A stretch of 64,000 nucleotides of DNA, from contig NC_044571.1 in assembly GCF_901933205.1 (NCBI RefSeq), positions 74,587,689-74,651,688 of the forward strand, read 5' to 3'. The translations under genes and the position numbers were made by a program. This stretch comes from Camarhynchus parvulus (lineage: Eukaryota > Chordata > Aves > Passeriformes > Thraupidae). The notes beneath the pieces are model-generated. The model made no database searches. It had not been told where the DNA came from and saw only the letters and a list, made by a program, of their open reading frames with translations. This document shows, piece by piece, positions 28,001-45,594 of the stretch; positions within the stretch are counted from its first letter, which is position 1; the number at the start of each line of letters is the position of its first letter.

Positions 28001-30863
28001 GCAGCATTTTAAAGGTATTTAAATGTTTTATAGAGTTTTCTCTACATACAGATGGAAGAAACCAAGTAATATGTTTTTGCATGTCTCTGCAGCTCAACCT
28101 AAGACACTATCCCAAAATGCTGTAGTGTAGCCTCAGTGACTTGTTTCTATTATCCCAAACCTCCTTTCTTGGCTACAAACACTGTCAACCAAGTTTATCA
28201 TTTGGAACACAAGTAACAATCCTAAGAAAAAAATCCAAGCTCCAAAAACTAATCTGGGTAGAGGCTGCACTGGATGAAATGAAGTTGCAAGAGTAAAAGG
28301 CCCAAATAAGGACAGGGTCACCATCTTCTGCTGTCCTCATGTCCTCTACAAAGGCAAATGGAGATAGAATTAGCTGGGTAAACACAGGCGTGCTGGAAAT
28401 GAGATACTCCAGAAAATCTCTGCTGCAATCCTTTGGGACCACTGTAAGGTGTTACAAATTCTAGGGGATTAAAGCCAAACAGACATCAGGGACCAAAACA
28501 TCTGTTTGGTGAGGATGAAATGAGAGTGAGAAGTATTACAATATAACCTCTGACATTGCCTTCTCATGCAATGTTGATGACCAGTGGTCAAAGCATTTAA
28601 TCCAGTGCGGCACCAGGAATGGCCACATCCAAGCTGCCCTCAATGGAGGTCCACTATGGGTAACAACTGGCTATACAGGGAGCAGAATTGTGGTACATCC
28701 TGGATTTTAGGAAGTCTGAGGCATTATTACCTCTCTTGTAGTCAAGCATCAGGATAGACACATTAATGGAAGTGACAAACAATTCTTTCAGTCACCCATG
28801 CTACAGATGCAGGGAGATAGTCTGTTTTGTTCCTGGCTGGTTTTGAATGCTTCCATCTCTGTCTGCTGAGAGGTGGAAAAAGGGTCAGGTTCCCACTAAA
28901 ATCTGGAATTGTTCATTATTCTCAGTGTGGAAAGTCTATATCAACAAGTAAAATAAAAAACCCGAACCCTAGGATTTTAATGAGTTTTCTAGTTTTGTCT
29001 CCGTGAAAAAACTATAGCACCCCTTTCTTCTTTCACATACCGTGAAGAACTTGCCATCATCACAGCACTAACAATAGGTACAAAGTTTTGAAAGCTTGAC
29101 ACTGAACCTTATAATTTTAGTTAAATGTGAAACACTGTTATTGAGGCCAAGAAAAGGCCTTGAGGGATTTTATTTCAGTAGTTAGAAACTGCTAACTTAC
29201 TGTGCCAATAATCCAACAGTTTGCAGACAATACTTTCCCGGACAGGAAGGCAGTACATTATTGTAATGCACATCTTTTAAGCAATCAACAGGCTTAAAGC
29301 TATACCTGCGTGTTACATTTTTGGTGGCACACACTTCACTCTCTTAACCAGTACTTCTAAGACCTACATGATGTGCAGTCAAGAAAGGAAAATATCTTAT
29401 ATAAGCACGCTCCCTCTGAACTGGAGAGATTATCCTTTAATGTTCTCCTGTCTTTTATGGGCACAAGTGGAAAAAACCCTTCTTTTATAGGCACAAGAGG
29501 AAAAAACACTTCTTCATGGTGCCGATTCCTCTCATTCATATTCTCTTTCATGACTTCATTTGTGCAGTCAATTGCTCACAGACGCAAATAGGAAGGTGGC
29601 AGTACAGCCCTGCTTTAAAATACAAAGTAGCAGGAAGGTAAGGCCCTGGAGAGCAGTTTCTCAAGGTGATGCTCCTGAAAGGGGATATCCACACCTTTTC
29701 ATATGGGTAACATTATGTTGGATCTCATTTTAATTTCACAGACACTATATAAGGGCAAGGAACTGCAAAAATTATTATTATCCTATTATTGTAATTGCTC
29801 AAAGGATTTTCTGCTAGTCTCCCATTTAGCATAGTGAAAGGCTGACAAAGAAAACGTGATTAAGTTGTGAATGTCTGGTTCCTGCCAGCTGTTTTCAAGA
29901 ACAAGAGATTCCTATCATAAACAGTAACCAAAAGAATGATGGCCTTTCTGGTCCTTTAATCAGGAAATTAAAAAAACAGTAGTCCTTCAATATCTGTTAG
30001 AGACCAGAACAGAACGGAGGGAAGCAATCCAATTCATCTGCATGAACTGTTTTTTGTGGTACAGCACCACCACTACTCAAAGTGTTGACCATGTTGAAAT
30101 CCAAGTCTGACTTGGAGGAGTAAGACGGAGATGGAAACAGGCAAAGTTTTTCTGAGGTCATATAAGGATGCAATTTCTTTTTTGTTTGTGACCAAGAATC
30201 AAATGTTTTATGCTCTTTCCCTTTCCTTCCTTTCCCTGCAGTAGTTAAGCTGACAGTTATCTGCAATCAATACATTACAGAAGCTAATAAGCTGCTGTGG
30301 CTTCTGGTGCTGAACCCAGAAGCACAACAGCCTGTCCCTAGATGTGGGGTAGCACTGGGACATTAGGACTTTGGTTCTGGGATGCCTGGATCCTCTTCAG
30401 TGGTGCAGAGCACGGGAAGCACCATGTCAACTGCTTCCACTGGTGGTGGTTCTTGAACACGGCTCCCATTTTGTCATGTAAAGCTGGGGCATGTAACAAC
30501 AAAAACCAGATGAGAAGAGAGAAGGAGATAGCTGATGGAAGTGAACAGAATTTTCTCTGTGTCTCTTGGAAGAGTATATTTTAGTCTTGTGCTATTCCAT
30601 AACTTCTCCAGTGCTTCACTGGATGTCTGGTCTAGGTGTTACTTCCCTCTCCGTGCTTTTCAGCTTGGCACAACCACATGTTCACCTTAAAGCTTTTCAA
30701 AGTCATGTCAGCTCACACCAGCTATAACGCCTGGTTCACAAGCACCAGCCACACCTTCCAGCTGTTTCCAGAAGCAGAAAATTCCCCATGCAGCAAGTAC
30801 TGCTCCATGCTCCATGTCAGTCCGTTCTCTGCTCTCTGAATCCACTTTCTCCAACACCAAATA
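25056..30863. other. Intron DNA without recognised genes
   Basis: AT-rich sequence; open frames near 26.4 kb and 28.2 kb lack codon or family support. A 30-bp tandem duplication is listed separately. Confidence 0.5.
29451..29510. repeat. 30-bp tandem duplication
   Basis: Two adjacent 30-bp units, starting TCTTTTATGGGCACAAGTGG and TCTTTTATAGGCACAAGAGG, differ at a few positions. They sit in intron 2 and are non-coding. Confidence 0.9.
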
Positions 30864-31522
30864 ATGGTCTGTTGTGTTGTGTCTGTGTAAGGTGGACCGT
30901 TCTGTTCCCCCCTATCATGTAATGGTTCTGCCCGGGTTCTCCCCTCTCTCCCTTGTGCTGCCAGTTATCCCAACTCCTCCCCAGTTGCCTTGGAGATTAA
31001 TGTACCCTTTCTCAAATCCGTCCCCCGTGCCCATCACTCAGCACTCCCACCCTTCTCTCTAGAACTCTCTAGAAACTTCCAGCTAGAGTGTCAAGTGATT
31101 GGCTCACGGGCCAGGATCCAGCCCTCAGGTTATCCCCATTGGGGTTTTCCCTAATATTTTGTATCCCACTCCCCTCTGAAACTCTAGTCGTCCAAGAACT
31201 GACTCCTCCCCTGCTTCCCTCCCTCCTTATAAGCCATTGCAACCTCCCCCTCGACTTCTTCGGTTGTCGGTTCCCCTGGGACCCAGTAAACCTGGATTCA
31301 CCACAGCTGGAGAGCGCTCTCTTTTTCTGCTGACTGTAGCCATAAGCCAAGCCACGTCCTACCACAAGGCAGCGCTGCTGTCATAGCACAGGGGATTTGC
31401 CTTAGGTGCTGTCCCGAACCACGGAGATCGGGATAGTGCTCCCCTACTGCTAGCGGCGCTGGATAGCTAGCCGGGACGACCGAGAAGGACAATCCTTCTC
31501 CAGCTGGACCGCTTCAATGGTC
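30864..31522 (+). mobile_element. Solo LTR of an avian endogenous retrovirus (ERVK-like)
   Basis: The LTR proper is 30870-31516 (647 bp), from TGTTGTG to GCTTCA, so it has TG...CA ends. It is flanked by perfect 6-bp direct repeats ATGGTC at 30864-30869 and 31517-31522; six-base duplications fit ERVK/beta-retrovirus-like integration. A TATA-like TTATAAG lies at 31227-31233 and an AGTAAA polyadenylation variant at 31285-31290, giving plus orientation. No primer-binding site or gag/pol/env sequence is adjacent, so it is a solo LTR left by recombination. It is antisense to GRIA4 within intron 2. The exact subfamily is not assigned. Confidence 0.88.
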
Positions 31523-32872
31523 TTTCCTTAATACGCAGCTCCTGATGTATCTTGGAGCCTTCTCCCACACAGCTGGGTGTCCATGGAGGGCAAAGAGCAA
31601 CTTCAGGGGCAAGATCTCAAACTCTAAATTAAATTCCTTATTCTGGCTAATCTCTCATTTCTGAGTCTGCAAAGGTGCCTGAAGAACCAGGGCAGACCTA
31701 CCTCCCACCTGGGCTCCAAATCATCTCACACAGCCCCTGCTGAAACCTTGTCAATTACCTGCTGCACACATGCATTTGCATTAACTGTGCCCATTCTTTC
31801 TCTGAGTTATTTGAAAAAAACTTTACATTTTCCAGCTGATTCCAATAATAACCAAATAATAAATAATTTAAGCAGAGCATTTAATGGATGGAGTAAACAG
31901 AATGTTGTAAATACAGCTATTACTACAACAATAATTAATTGTGAGGTCTTCTGTTACTACTTGTCCCCGTTTTAGTGACTTAATAATATCAGGAAAGAAA
32001 GGGTTTGTCCTTTGTTATTTTTTCCATATACATCTGCTATTCAGAACACTGCAACAGATCATCAAAGACAGCTATGGGAGCACTTCTTGTATTCCTTTAT
32101 TCAGTCTTTTGCTTTCTGCAAATATTCTTGTGTTTCAAATCTCATTCATCATCATGTTTGTGTTCAGGCTGCAATCTCGTCTGACACACAAAGCAGATGA
32201 AACTAGGGATTTCCAAAGCTAAATTCATAACTCTTGATATCTTAAGCTAACAGCCCAAAGCCTCCAGGAGAAAGCAGTAATAGATTCACATCCTCTGTGG
32301 CTCATAGAAAGTAAAATATGTGTAACACATATGACCATTAAGTTATATTTGTAGGTAGATGAGTCTGTGAATACAAATAATGGGGATTAGCACACACTTG
32401 TTAGCAAAAATGTACTTAATGGTCTTGGAACACATTTACCAAGCTTATATTACTGTTGCTTCAAGCCACAGTCCCTGCTGGGGTTAGGAGATGGTTTTTT
32501 TTCTTATGAAAGAGAAAAAGCCCTACCATTTGTGTCCACCCTAAGCATTTTTCAAGGGAACTTGAAAAAGGCTTCAATAAGTCCTCATATGTCTTGCCAT
32601 ACCTAAGCCATGCTACTAAGGGTGTCCCAAGCCACCTTTCTGTGCTGGCAAGACACAGTTCTAACCATCCAGAACAAACCTCAGGGGCTCTGGGGGCTGC
32701 ACAACTCTGAAAAATCATGCTGGTTATCCCTCTAAAGTAAATGCCAACAATAAACCCAGTAGACTTCTTCCCTTCTTACTCTTTATGGCTCCCACATTCA
32801 ACACAGAGACGCTGGGTGACATATCCCAATGAAGTGTTGATGACATGACAATTTACCTGAGGTTTTTTTTTT
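31523..32872. other. Intron DNA between the solo LTR and candidate gene 3' end
   Basis: No feature recognised. The minus-strand open frame at 32461-32718 has no splice or family support. Confidence 0.45.
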
Positions 32873-32873
32873 G

Positions 32874-33029
32874 TCTTCAAGACTGGATTTATTTGGAAAA
32901 AAAAAATTACAGGTTGGATAAAGGTATTGAGGCTGGCTGATAAGCATCTTGATGGTCCCACTGAGTGACCAAAATGGTCCCACCAAGCCCTAATCTGTGG
33001 ACATTATTGCATACTATCCACACTCCCAT
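32874..33029 (-). other. Candidate nested-gene 3' UTR
   Basis: From the TGA at 33030 to a plausible cleavage site near 32873 is about 156 nt. The sequence is unremarkable until the polyadenylation signal. A genomic A10 tract (T10 on plus, 32863-32872) lies exactly at the expected cleavage site, followed further on by a TCTGTGTTGAATGTGGG GU-rich stretch. Confidence 0.4.
32888..32893 (-). terminator. Polyadenylation signal AATAAA of candidate nested gene
   Basis: On the minus strand CCAAATAAATCC lies about 140 nt after the TGA of exon C and about 15 nt before GACA followed by ten A. Spacing of hexamer to cleavage site is typical for vertebrate mRNA 3' ends. Confidence 0.5.
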
Positions 33030-33215
33030 TCACTTGGTGACCTTTACTTTTTCTTCGTTGAAGCAATGATGCTCGTAGCCATCAGTCAACACCTCCTCCC
33101 CCAGACTGCTCTGACATCCTTCCTCATCATCTGTAAGGACTTCTAACTTGGATCGCTTCCATTCAGCACCACACCTGACCTTCCAGACACACACTTTGAT
33201 GCAATCTATGTAATC
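33030..33215 (-). CDS. Candidate nested-gene terminal exon C (stop codon)
   Basis: The segment follows acceptor TTTCACTGGCATTTGCTGCAG and starts in phase 0, matching the phase-0 end of the segment at 36352-36461. It is open for 61 codons and then TGA. It starts DYIDCIKVCVWKVRCGAEW and has an acidic/basic C-terminal tail ending EEKVKVTK. Five cysteines are present. The frame is also open upstream of the acceptor for 13 codons to a TAA, so the exact exon start is inferred from the splice signal. An internal AAG|GTCAGG could act as an alternative donor. A canonical AATAAA follows about 140 nt after the stop. The ORF could instead be a relic of an unidentified repeat. Confidence 0.5.
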   Translation of the reverse strand, partial: DYIDCIKVCVWKVRCGAEWKRSKLEVLTDDEEGCQSSLGEEVLTDGYEHHCFNEEKVKVTK

Positions 33216-34234
33216 CTGCAGCAAATGCCAGTGAAAGTCATCCCAATACACCTCTTATGCTCTTTTTCTTGAACCTTTAATCTTTCTGTTGGATCTTTGT
33301 TTGTGCCCCCAGACAGCAACTCTAATTATTAATTGATCTATATAATAACATGTCATACAGTATTACTCTGCTGCTTTTATCACCTGTGAGAAGCTGACCA
33401 AAGATACTGATTTTTAAACAAAGGACCTGAGAAAGAAAAACCCCTGACCAGCTCTCAGTTGGAGGACACACAAACAGCTAGATACAGAGACAGTGTTAAC
33501 AGGGTGTGGAAACAGCCCCAAAACCCAGCTTTTTACTTGGCTTGTGCTTTCTACTTGGAGGGGAAGTGAGAAAAACTCCTGAGTCAGCCAAGAGCCCATG
33601 ACTATTGATTTTTGAAGGAAATTATACTTCCAGCTGTGCAGTGTTTTTGAAAAGTCCACTCTTAAACACTCTTCTCCATTTAAATGAAAGGAAATTACCA
33701 AGGCTGAAGGCTTTTATTAGCAAGCCTCTCCAGGATAGATCCATACAGAAAACCTGGAGGAAATCACTGAAAGAAGATCCTACACTACTCTGCTGAGACT
33801 GAGGGTCTGTAAAAGCCTCTTCCCTTTCCCCCCATCAACTTAGGTGAGAAAACTGAGTGCTCTGTTTATTGATAGCCACATACTACTTAAAAATTATTAT
33901 AACTTTCTCTCCTGAATTTTACATGAATATATCTGTGTTTGGTAAAATCTTTCTCCCTTATACTCAATGTTTTCCAGACCTTAACACAGCATCATCCAGA
34001 TCCATATCTCACATTAACTAGTAGCATGAAACACCTCTACTGAACATCAGGAATATTAAAATAGCACAGGAAGCTTTTGGGGACAAATAATACACTACAT
34101 TTTGTACTTTCTTTTCTACAAAAGTTTCCTCCTGCTGTTTTTACCTCGAATATCTATTACATGAATTGCTTTTCCCACTGGGAAAACAGATCGGACCTTG
34201 ACATGGTGACGTCAGTGAAATCTCTTAACAAAAA

Positions 34235-34280
34235 GAAATCATGGAATGGTTTGGGTTGGAAGGGGACCTTGATGATAATA
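34235..34280 (-). mobile_element. CR1 3'-end fragment
   Basis: ATCATGGAATGGTTTGGGT followed by TGGAAGGGGACCTTGATGAT is the reverse complement of the typical avian CR1 3' end. Only about 45 bp remain. Confidence 0.8.
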
Positions 34281-36351
34281 AAAAAATAAGCATAACACAT
34301 ATCTGAGAAAGAAATTAACTAAAATTTATTATTTTCATAATAATTCCTAACCATTTTGAGTAATAATTTCTAATACTAACATATGCATCATCTTTTATGC
34401 TACAATGTGAAGATGTAAATTCCATATCCTTGAAATCTGTGGCAAGCAAAGCATTAAGGTTTCAATTCTTTTCAGCAATTTACTCTCTATCTGTGAACTT
34501 TCCTAAAATTTGATGGATATTCACTAGGCATATCTGAACTTTACATCAAGAACATAAAATAAAAAATTTAAAAAATGAAGCAAATAAAAAATGAAGTTGC
34601 ATTTTTATGGGTTTAAAAGTTCCTTGTAAAAATACACCACAGAAGCAACTGGAAGAGTGTGCATGAAGAAATGGCACAGGATCTACCCCACAGAGGGTCT
34701 GAAAGCGAGAAACAGAGAGCTGCTTTGAGTAGTTAAATAATTATGTAATTTAATACATCTTCCAAATGGGTTTAAAGCCTTTGCCCACAAAGAGTCTAAC
34801 AAATAATCTAGTGAAAACTGTAAGTACTTTTTCTTTCTCTTGGGCTATATTTGTATTTACAGGAAAAAAAACTGCATGTTGGTCATGAATATAGTGAAAG
34901 GTACTGCACAAGCCTGCATACTTCAGGAGCAATTGCTGCATATAAATACAACATTGAAGTAGCCTGTGGAACACAAGATAACAGTAGCCCAACTGACTTT
35001 CTTTGTAAACAGGCAATTATGTACCAGGGGTCCAATTGCTAAACATTTTGGTTTTTAAAAATAACAGGAGTTAAGCAATTTATTAAGTTTAAAAATTTGA
35101 GCTATGACATGAAAAATGAGAACATATTTCTCTTGCAAATAAAGTGGATTCCTACTATTCCTTCTTTTTAAGAGGTTCCAAACTGCAATCACTGCTCAGG
35201 TAGAGCCCCTATTTAAATCACAAACAGCTCTGTCTGGGGGAAAAAACTGCAGGACAAGGGCCAGTGTTTGCATTGGAGTTTGTTAATGCTAGCATAGCTG
35301 GTCAAAATCCAGCCATTACACTAGCTTTGTTGTAAGTATCCAGGTATTTCCAGTTCAGTCCAACAAAAACCTTAGCTATAATCAGCTCTGGGGGAATTGG
35401 TGAAGAGGGAGGATGAGCTGGGTCTTTCCAATGCATTGCCAGGACAAGGGTGATGTGTATGTGTCACTCTGGTTCCAGCTCCTCACCACATGGAACCTGC
35501 AATTATTTGTACAAGTCAGTCAGACTTCATCTGGACTATGGGAAAAAGAACAGGGAAGAAACACAGTCCTCACAAGGAAGTAGCAGCACCGACAGAAGGC
35601 ACTTGCCCCATGCATTATTGCACAGAGGAGGATGGATTTTCCCAAGTGCTCAGCCATAAGCACTTCCTAAGAGGAAGGCAGGTGCTGCTAAGGACTCTGG
35701 AAAATATTAGAAAGTCTCTGAGTGTCAAAATGTAGAGTAGCCTTTCTACTTGAACTTGGGTGCCTGAAAGCAGACATCACTAATATAGAATTTTTGAGAT
35801 AACTCAAGATAAAACTGCACTGACAAACAAATGAATCCACATCAACTTTGATAAAAGCCAGTAGGATCTTTGTAAACCATAGTAACAACCAAAAATCTAT
35901 GTAAGAACCTAAACTAGATAAAGATGTTAAAACATCTGAGAAAATTATTAAAAGTAAAGCAACGCTGAAATTTCAAAACAAGACACTGTGATCAGATACT
36001 TTTGAGTAAATTTATTTTCCAAAATTTAGAACAATTTTTGATTTACACAGGAATAAATTATCTAGATTGACTTTGTGTCCTACCACATAACTTTGGTGTG
36101 TCCACCTCAGTTGCAGAAGCAGACTTGGTACTGTACAAGTCCAAAGTCTTTGCCTCAAGGTAAGTGCCCAGAGGAATGGAAATCTAGAGAACAGGCCAAT
36201 TTTCCCTGTAATTACACTGGTGCAATTATAAAGACATCTTCACTTTTGCACTGGTACAGATTTCATACCCTTAAATCAGTCATATATTAAGGAATAGGAA
36301 CTATGAGAAATGATTATTTGGTCCAACATGTTTAAATCCAAAGAACTTCAC

Positions 36352-36461
36352 CTGCTCACAATCTGGAATTGCACAATTCATTGTAGGATCTAAAACTGTT
36401 AAGAAATCAAAGCAGACGTCTTCCTCTCTCATGAACAAGCAAGTCTCAAAACAATCAAGAC
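36352..36461 (-). CDS. Candidate nested-gene exon B (unknown cysteine-rich protein)
   Basis: This 110-nt segment follows acceptor TTTTATTTCTAG and ends at CAG|GTGAAG. Joined to the segment at 38932-39024, the split codon is Gly, followed by 36 open codons ending in phase 0. The peptide starts LDCFETCLFMREEDVCFDF and ends NCAIPDCEQ. It has five cysteines, so a disulfide-bonded extracellular protein is plausible. The intron to the previous segment is 2470 nt. No known domain family is recognised. Evidence for coding is the preserved phase, intact frame and splice signals; conservation could not be tested here. Confidence 0.5.
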
Positions 36462-38931
36462 CTAGAAATAAAATGCATTACTTATTTGACTAGCATACAA
36501 ACTTAGATCACAATGATAAAGCTGAAGTTAATCAATTTAATTTACTTGTTAAAGTCTTTGTCCTACACAAGAAGTACTGCACTTCTTTGCCTTCTGCAAA
36601 AGGAATGAAGGAACACAGCCTTTCTTATTAATCCTCTGAAATGAACATTAAATTATTTCTATAGGCTACTATAAAACTTTTGAGTTTAAAGTTTTAGTCA
36701 GTCCAGTAACATGCTAGGACAAATGCCAGGGAAATGAATGTTCTGGATTTCCAGGGTAGAAATCTGACTGTATGTCAGTGAAAGCCCATCATTTATTTTC
36801 CCAAAAATAACCCTGAAAATTAAAACCAGACTCTGATGGACTGGAGATACTGACAGTTGATCTTCTCTCTGTCGCACGGCCATTTACAAATATCACATTT
36901 AGAGCTATGAAACTCTTTGAATATGGATGTTCTTATTTCTAAAAAATATACAGAATCCTTCTTATGGTAGATGACGCCCAAGTACACACAAGTTCTTTGA
37001 TTCCATCAGCAAGTGCTAATAATAAAAAATGTTAAGAGCAATTGTTTTCAATAATTGCAGTCTAGCTTGAGATAAATTCTACATATTAAAACTAAACACT
37101 CATTTCAAAGGATTTTTGTAATCACACCTATCTTAGAAGGGTAAAATTTAATCCAGTTCCATCTTTCTAGCCAACTGGTACACTATTTGCTTTTGCAGTT
37201 AAAACCTGACTGTATGATAACTCCCAACACACTCCAAACTGCATCCTTGGGAATACTGCACTGCTCTTGATAGCAAAACACCATTCAGCTGTATGAAACC
37301 TCACTTTCTAAATAAAGAACATCATGTTTTTAAATGACACTGATTATTCAACCAAGGTTACGCTTCTATTGCTAAATTGAGTTGTAATTATAAAGCAGAA
37401 TTAATAACCAAATTTAATGAAAATCCCATTATGATGCAGCTGAGGAAATCAAAGTTGAAACTCCTGTAGGTAAAATGACAGATAGTCACAATATAAGGGC
37501 AATACTATCTGTGAATCTATTTCCTCAGCTTTCTGGAGTTCTCAGCAGAAAGTTAACTCCAAAATGATATTGCTTCTCCCCTCAGGAGCATGTACAAGCC
37601 CAGAGACAAACACATAGAGAGGTGAGGGTGACAAGGGAGGCTCCTATCTGACCTCAGGGCTGCCTCTGACCTCAGTAGATCTTCCCCAAAAACTGCGTTC
37701 CCACCAGTGAGGCAGAATCAGGCCCTCCAATTTCAGGTCAACAACTCCACATAAATGTAGAGGGCACTGGAGTCAAAGACACTAACTCTTGGAGAAAGAG
37801 GAAAGTTTTTCCAAGATACAATTTTTTTTTATTTCAATAGGCTTTTTTTCTCATTCATGCGGCACATAAACAAGATTATGCTTTGGGAGGTTTGCATCTA
37901 CTGGGATTAAAATCTAGTAAAGATGGAAGCGTGCAAAAGAGGAAGGAAGGGTCTCATTTTCCCTAAATTACACTTATTAAGTATATATTCATCTCAGAAC
38001 ACACATGAAGTCAAACAGACTCAAAGAGAAAAGCTTTACTTTTAGTATAAAACACTAATGAAAGACTGGAATCAATCTCTTTTCGTCCCCTTTAGCCTAA
38101 TTCTGTGCAAGAACAGCAAGCTGCTACAGATTAAGGATTCTTCAAACTTTAACAGAAAAATTCTCAACCACAAGAGCTGAAAGGCAAATAGTTCTTTGTA
38201 AAACCATAGCACTACCTCTCGTAAGTACTCAAGCATGTTTAATGTTGACTGCATTGCTGAGATATACTAATGTACTATATAGATGGTGCATGGAGGGAAG
38301 AAAATTATTTTGCATTCAGCTAAAGAATAAATATATACAATCCCCTCCAAAAATCAATGTATTGCTCCAACATCTGAAATCAAACTGAATGCAGGTAGAT
38401 TTCTAATCATGAGCAGAATTTCCTGCTTATAAGTGGCAAACCAATGTATGCCAATAGACAAATGTTTCAGCTCTGGTGTATTGTGTTCTGATGAGTAAGA
38501 ATCTTGTACTATTCATGTTTTTGAATAATTTCAGCTCTGTCAGTAAGAGGGATTCTCTGAATAATGTATGTAGTGCAAAAGAAATGAACAGAGTTTAAAT
38601 AAAACACACAAATGTGAAGGGAAAAGAAAAAGGACTGAAATCTCCAAAGTGATATAGATCAGATCAATTTTGATAACTCACAACAGATTCTGTCTATTAA
38701 GGCAACCTGTTTCATATGCATTCAAGATTTAAAATAAAAATACTAATGTTCTAGGCCTGTTTGAAGAAAACAAAAATGCATAAAATAACCATTGGAAATT
38801 AGCTATGACATTGAACACACAGAATTTTCCAGTTCCAAAGGTACTCCTGGGTGAACATTTTGATGGATGTTTTTTTACCTAGTGAAAACAAAAAAAACCA
38901 TTAAAGGTTATCCAGTGTTGCAGTGAGTTAC

Positions 38932-39024
38932 CTGCTGGTATGGCGTCCATAATCCTTTGGAATAATCTGTCTACTGTCCCTGACACATGCAAAGGATCAG
39001 GCCCTGAATCTTCACAAGTAACCT
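38932..39024 (-). CDS. Candidate nested-gene exon A (unknown cysteine-rich protein)
   Basis: I do not recognise this product. The 93-nt segment follows a good acceptor (pyrimidine-rich stretch ending TTTGTTGCAG) and ends at CAG|GTAACT. It is open as 2 nt + 30 codons + 1 nt. The peptide begins VTCEDSGPDPLHVSG and continues TVDRLFQRIMDAIPA; the middle looks helical and amphipathic. The phase-1 3' end matches the phase-1 start of the segment at 36352-36461. It lies in GRIA4 intron 2 on the same strand. The upstream exon was not found. The entry phase requires a preceding exon ending phase 1, as GRIA4 exon 1 does; GRIA4 exon 2 would give an immediate TAG. Other possibilities are a chance splice-like ORF or an alternative exon of a non-coding transcript. 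Confidence 0.5.
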
Positions 39025-44240
<5,216 letters not shown>

Positions 44241-45594
44241 CACTCGTGCCAGAGGGAGGGAGAGCCAATGGAAAGAAAACTTCACTGCTCCTACGCCGCC
44301 TCCTTTTCACTGTCTATTTTCTATTTTCTTTTTTTTTTTAATAATATTTTTTAAGTGGGAGGGGAAAAAAAATGGAGCTCTTTTATTGTCTGGTCTTTTT
44401 CTGGTGCCTTTGAATTTTTCTCTTCGAGCCTTGTAAGTTTCCCAGAGGAGCTGCTGGAAGTCTGGGTCTATTGCAGTTAATAATTAAAAGATATATATAA
44501 TAAATGATAGGTAATGAAATCATCCAACAATAGCTGTATGTCAGAGGAGGGAGCTTCTAGCTTCACATGTGGCTTTACAAGATATTTTTGTCAGTCACAG
44601 GGAATGACTGGAGTTGCAATAGCATAATTTTAAAATGTTAATTGGCAATATGAAAGAATATTGATTTTTTAAGGTGAACTTTATGGCTCTGCTTTGAAGC
44701 ACACACATTTGCTCCAAGATCAGAGTTTTGCCTCCTTTCACTCAAGTTTACTTTCTTAGCTTTTTATTGCACCTTGTGTCCTCAAACTCTCCTGTTGCAG
44801 GGTGAAATACGACCCCTCTATTTGCTGCAGAGGGTGACAGTGATTTGTGAACAATGATTGTGGGCTCCTAGCATCTACCACATGGGAGAGTAAGCAGAGA
44901 ACATTGAAAGCAGAGATGTATAGACAGACAGACTTATCAGTGTGGATGTGTCCAGCTGTGCACTACTCTGTGTGTGCGTGTGTTTGGGAGACAGTGAAAT
45001 TCCTGTAAATGAATTACTTTTTGAAAGATTTCTTTGCAGATCAATGGCATACAAACTTAACCTGCATTTCAGAATACCCATTCCTTTGTGTTTCAGTAAA
45101 TCTTCTACTTCTGTTTACTTTCCCTTCACGTTTTCCAGTCTTCTCTCTGAAGTGGCAGGCTTGTTCTTCGCACTGTTTACCCATCTCTTTTTGTAACCTC
45201 TGCTTTCGCTCTTGTTTGATTTTCTTTTCTTCTTTCTTGCTTTGCCTCCTTTGTCTCCCTGAATTCTCCCCAAAATTTGGTTCCTCTTTTCCTCCATTCT
45301 TCATCATTTAACTTTTTGACTTTGTAAACCCAGATAAAAAGAAATGAAAATGAGATAATATTTCTATGGCTGGCTGGTTTTTCGCCGCTAGGAGCAAGTG
45401 AACTTGGAAAAACATTTAGTTATTTTGCTGGCACATGTGCATGTGAATTCATGCAAAATAAGTATTAAATGTTAAGATTTTAGAACTATATCCATGATAG
45501 TGATCAGCAAGCCTGCTAATTGAGCTGAGGCATATGCTTTGGCCGCACATTAATTTAAATTTAATTTGAGAGTGCACCAGGAACATACAGTGGT
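44241..45594. other. GRIA4 upstream flank
   Basis: Composition returns to AT-rich within about 100 nt. Short T/A runs occur at 44330-44370. No gene or known element is seen. Confidence 0.5.

Noticed and set aside
33161..33181. Half of a REST/RE1-like site (TTCAGCACCAC)
   Set aside because: Only the left half matches; the right half is absent and it lies inside the candidate terminal exon.
34570..34705. Minus segment after TTTCTCGCTTTCAG, tested as an extra nested-gene exon
   Set aside because: The acceptor looks fair, but no convincing donor follows and the frame becomes low-complexity.
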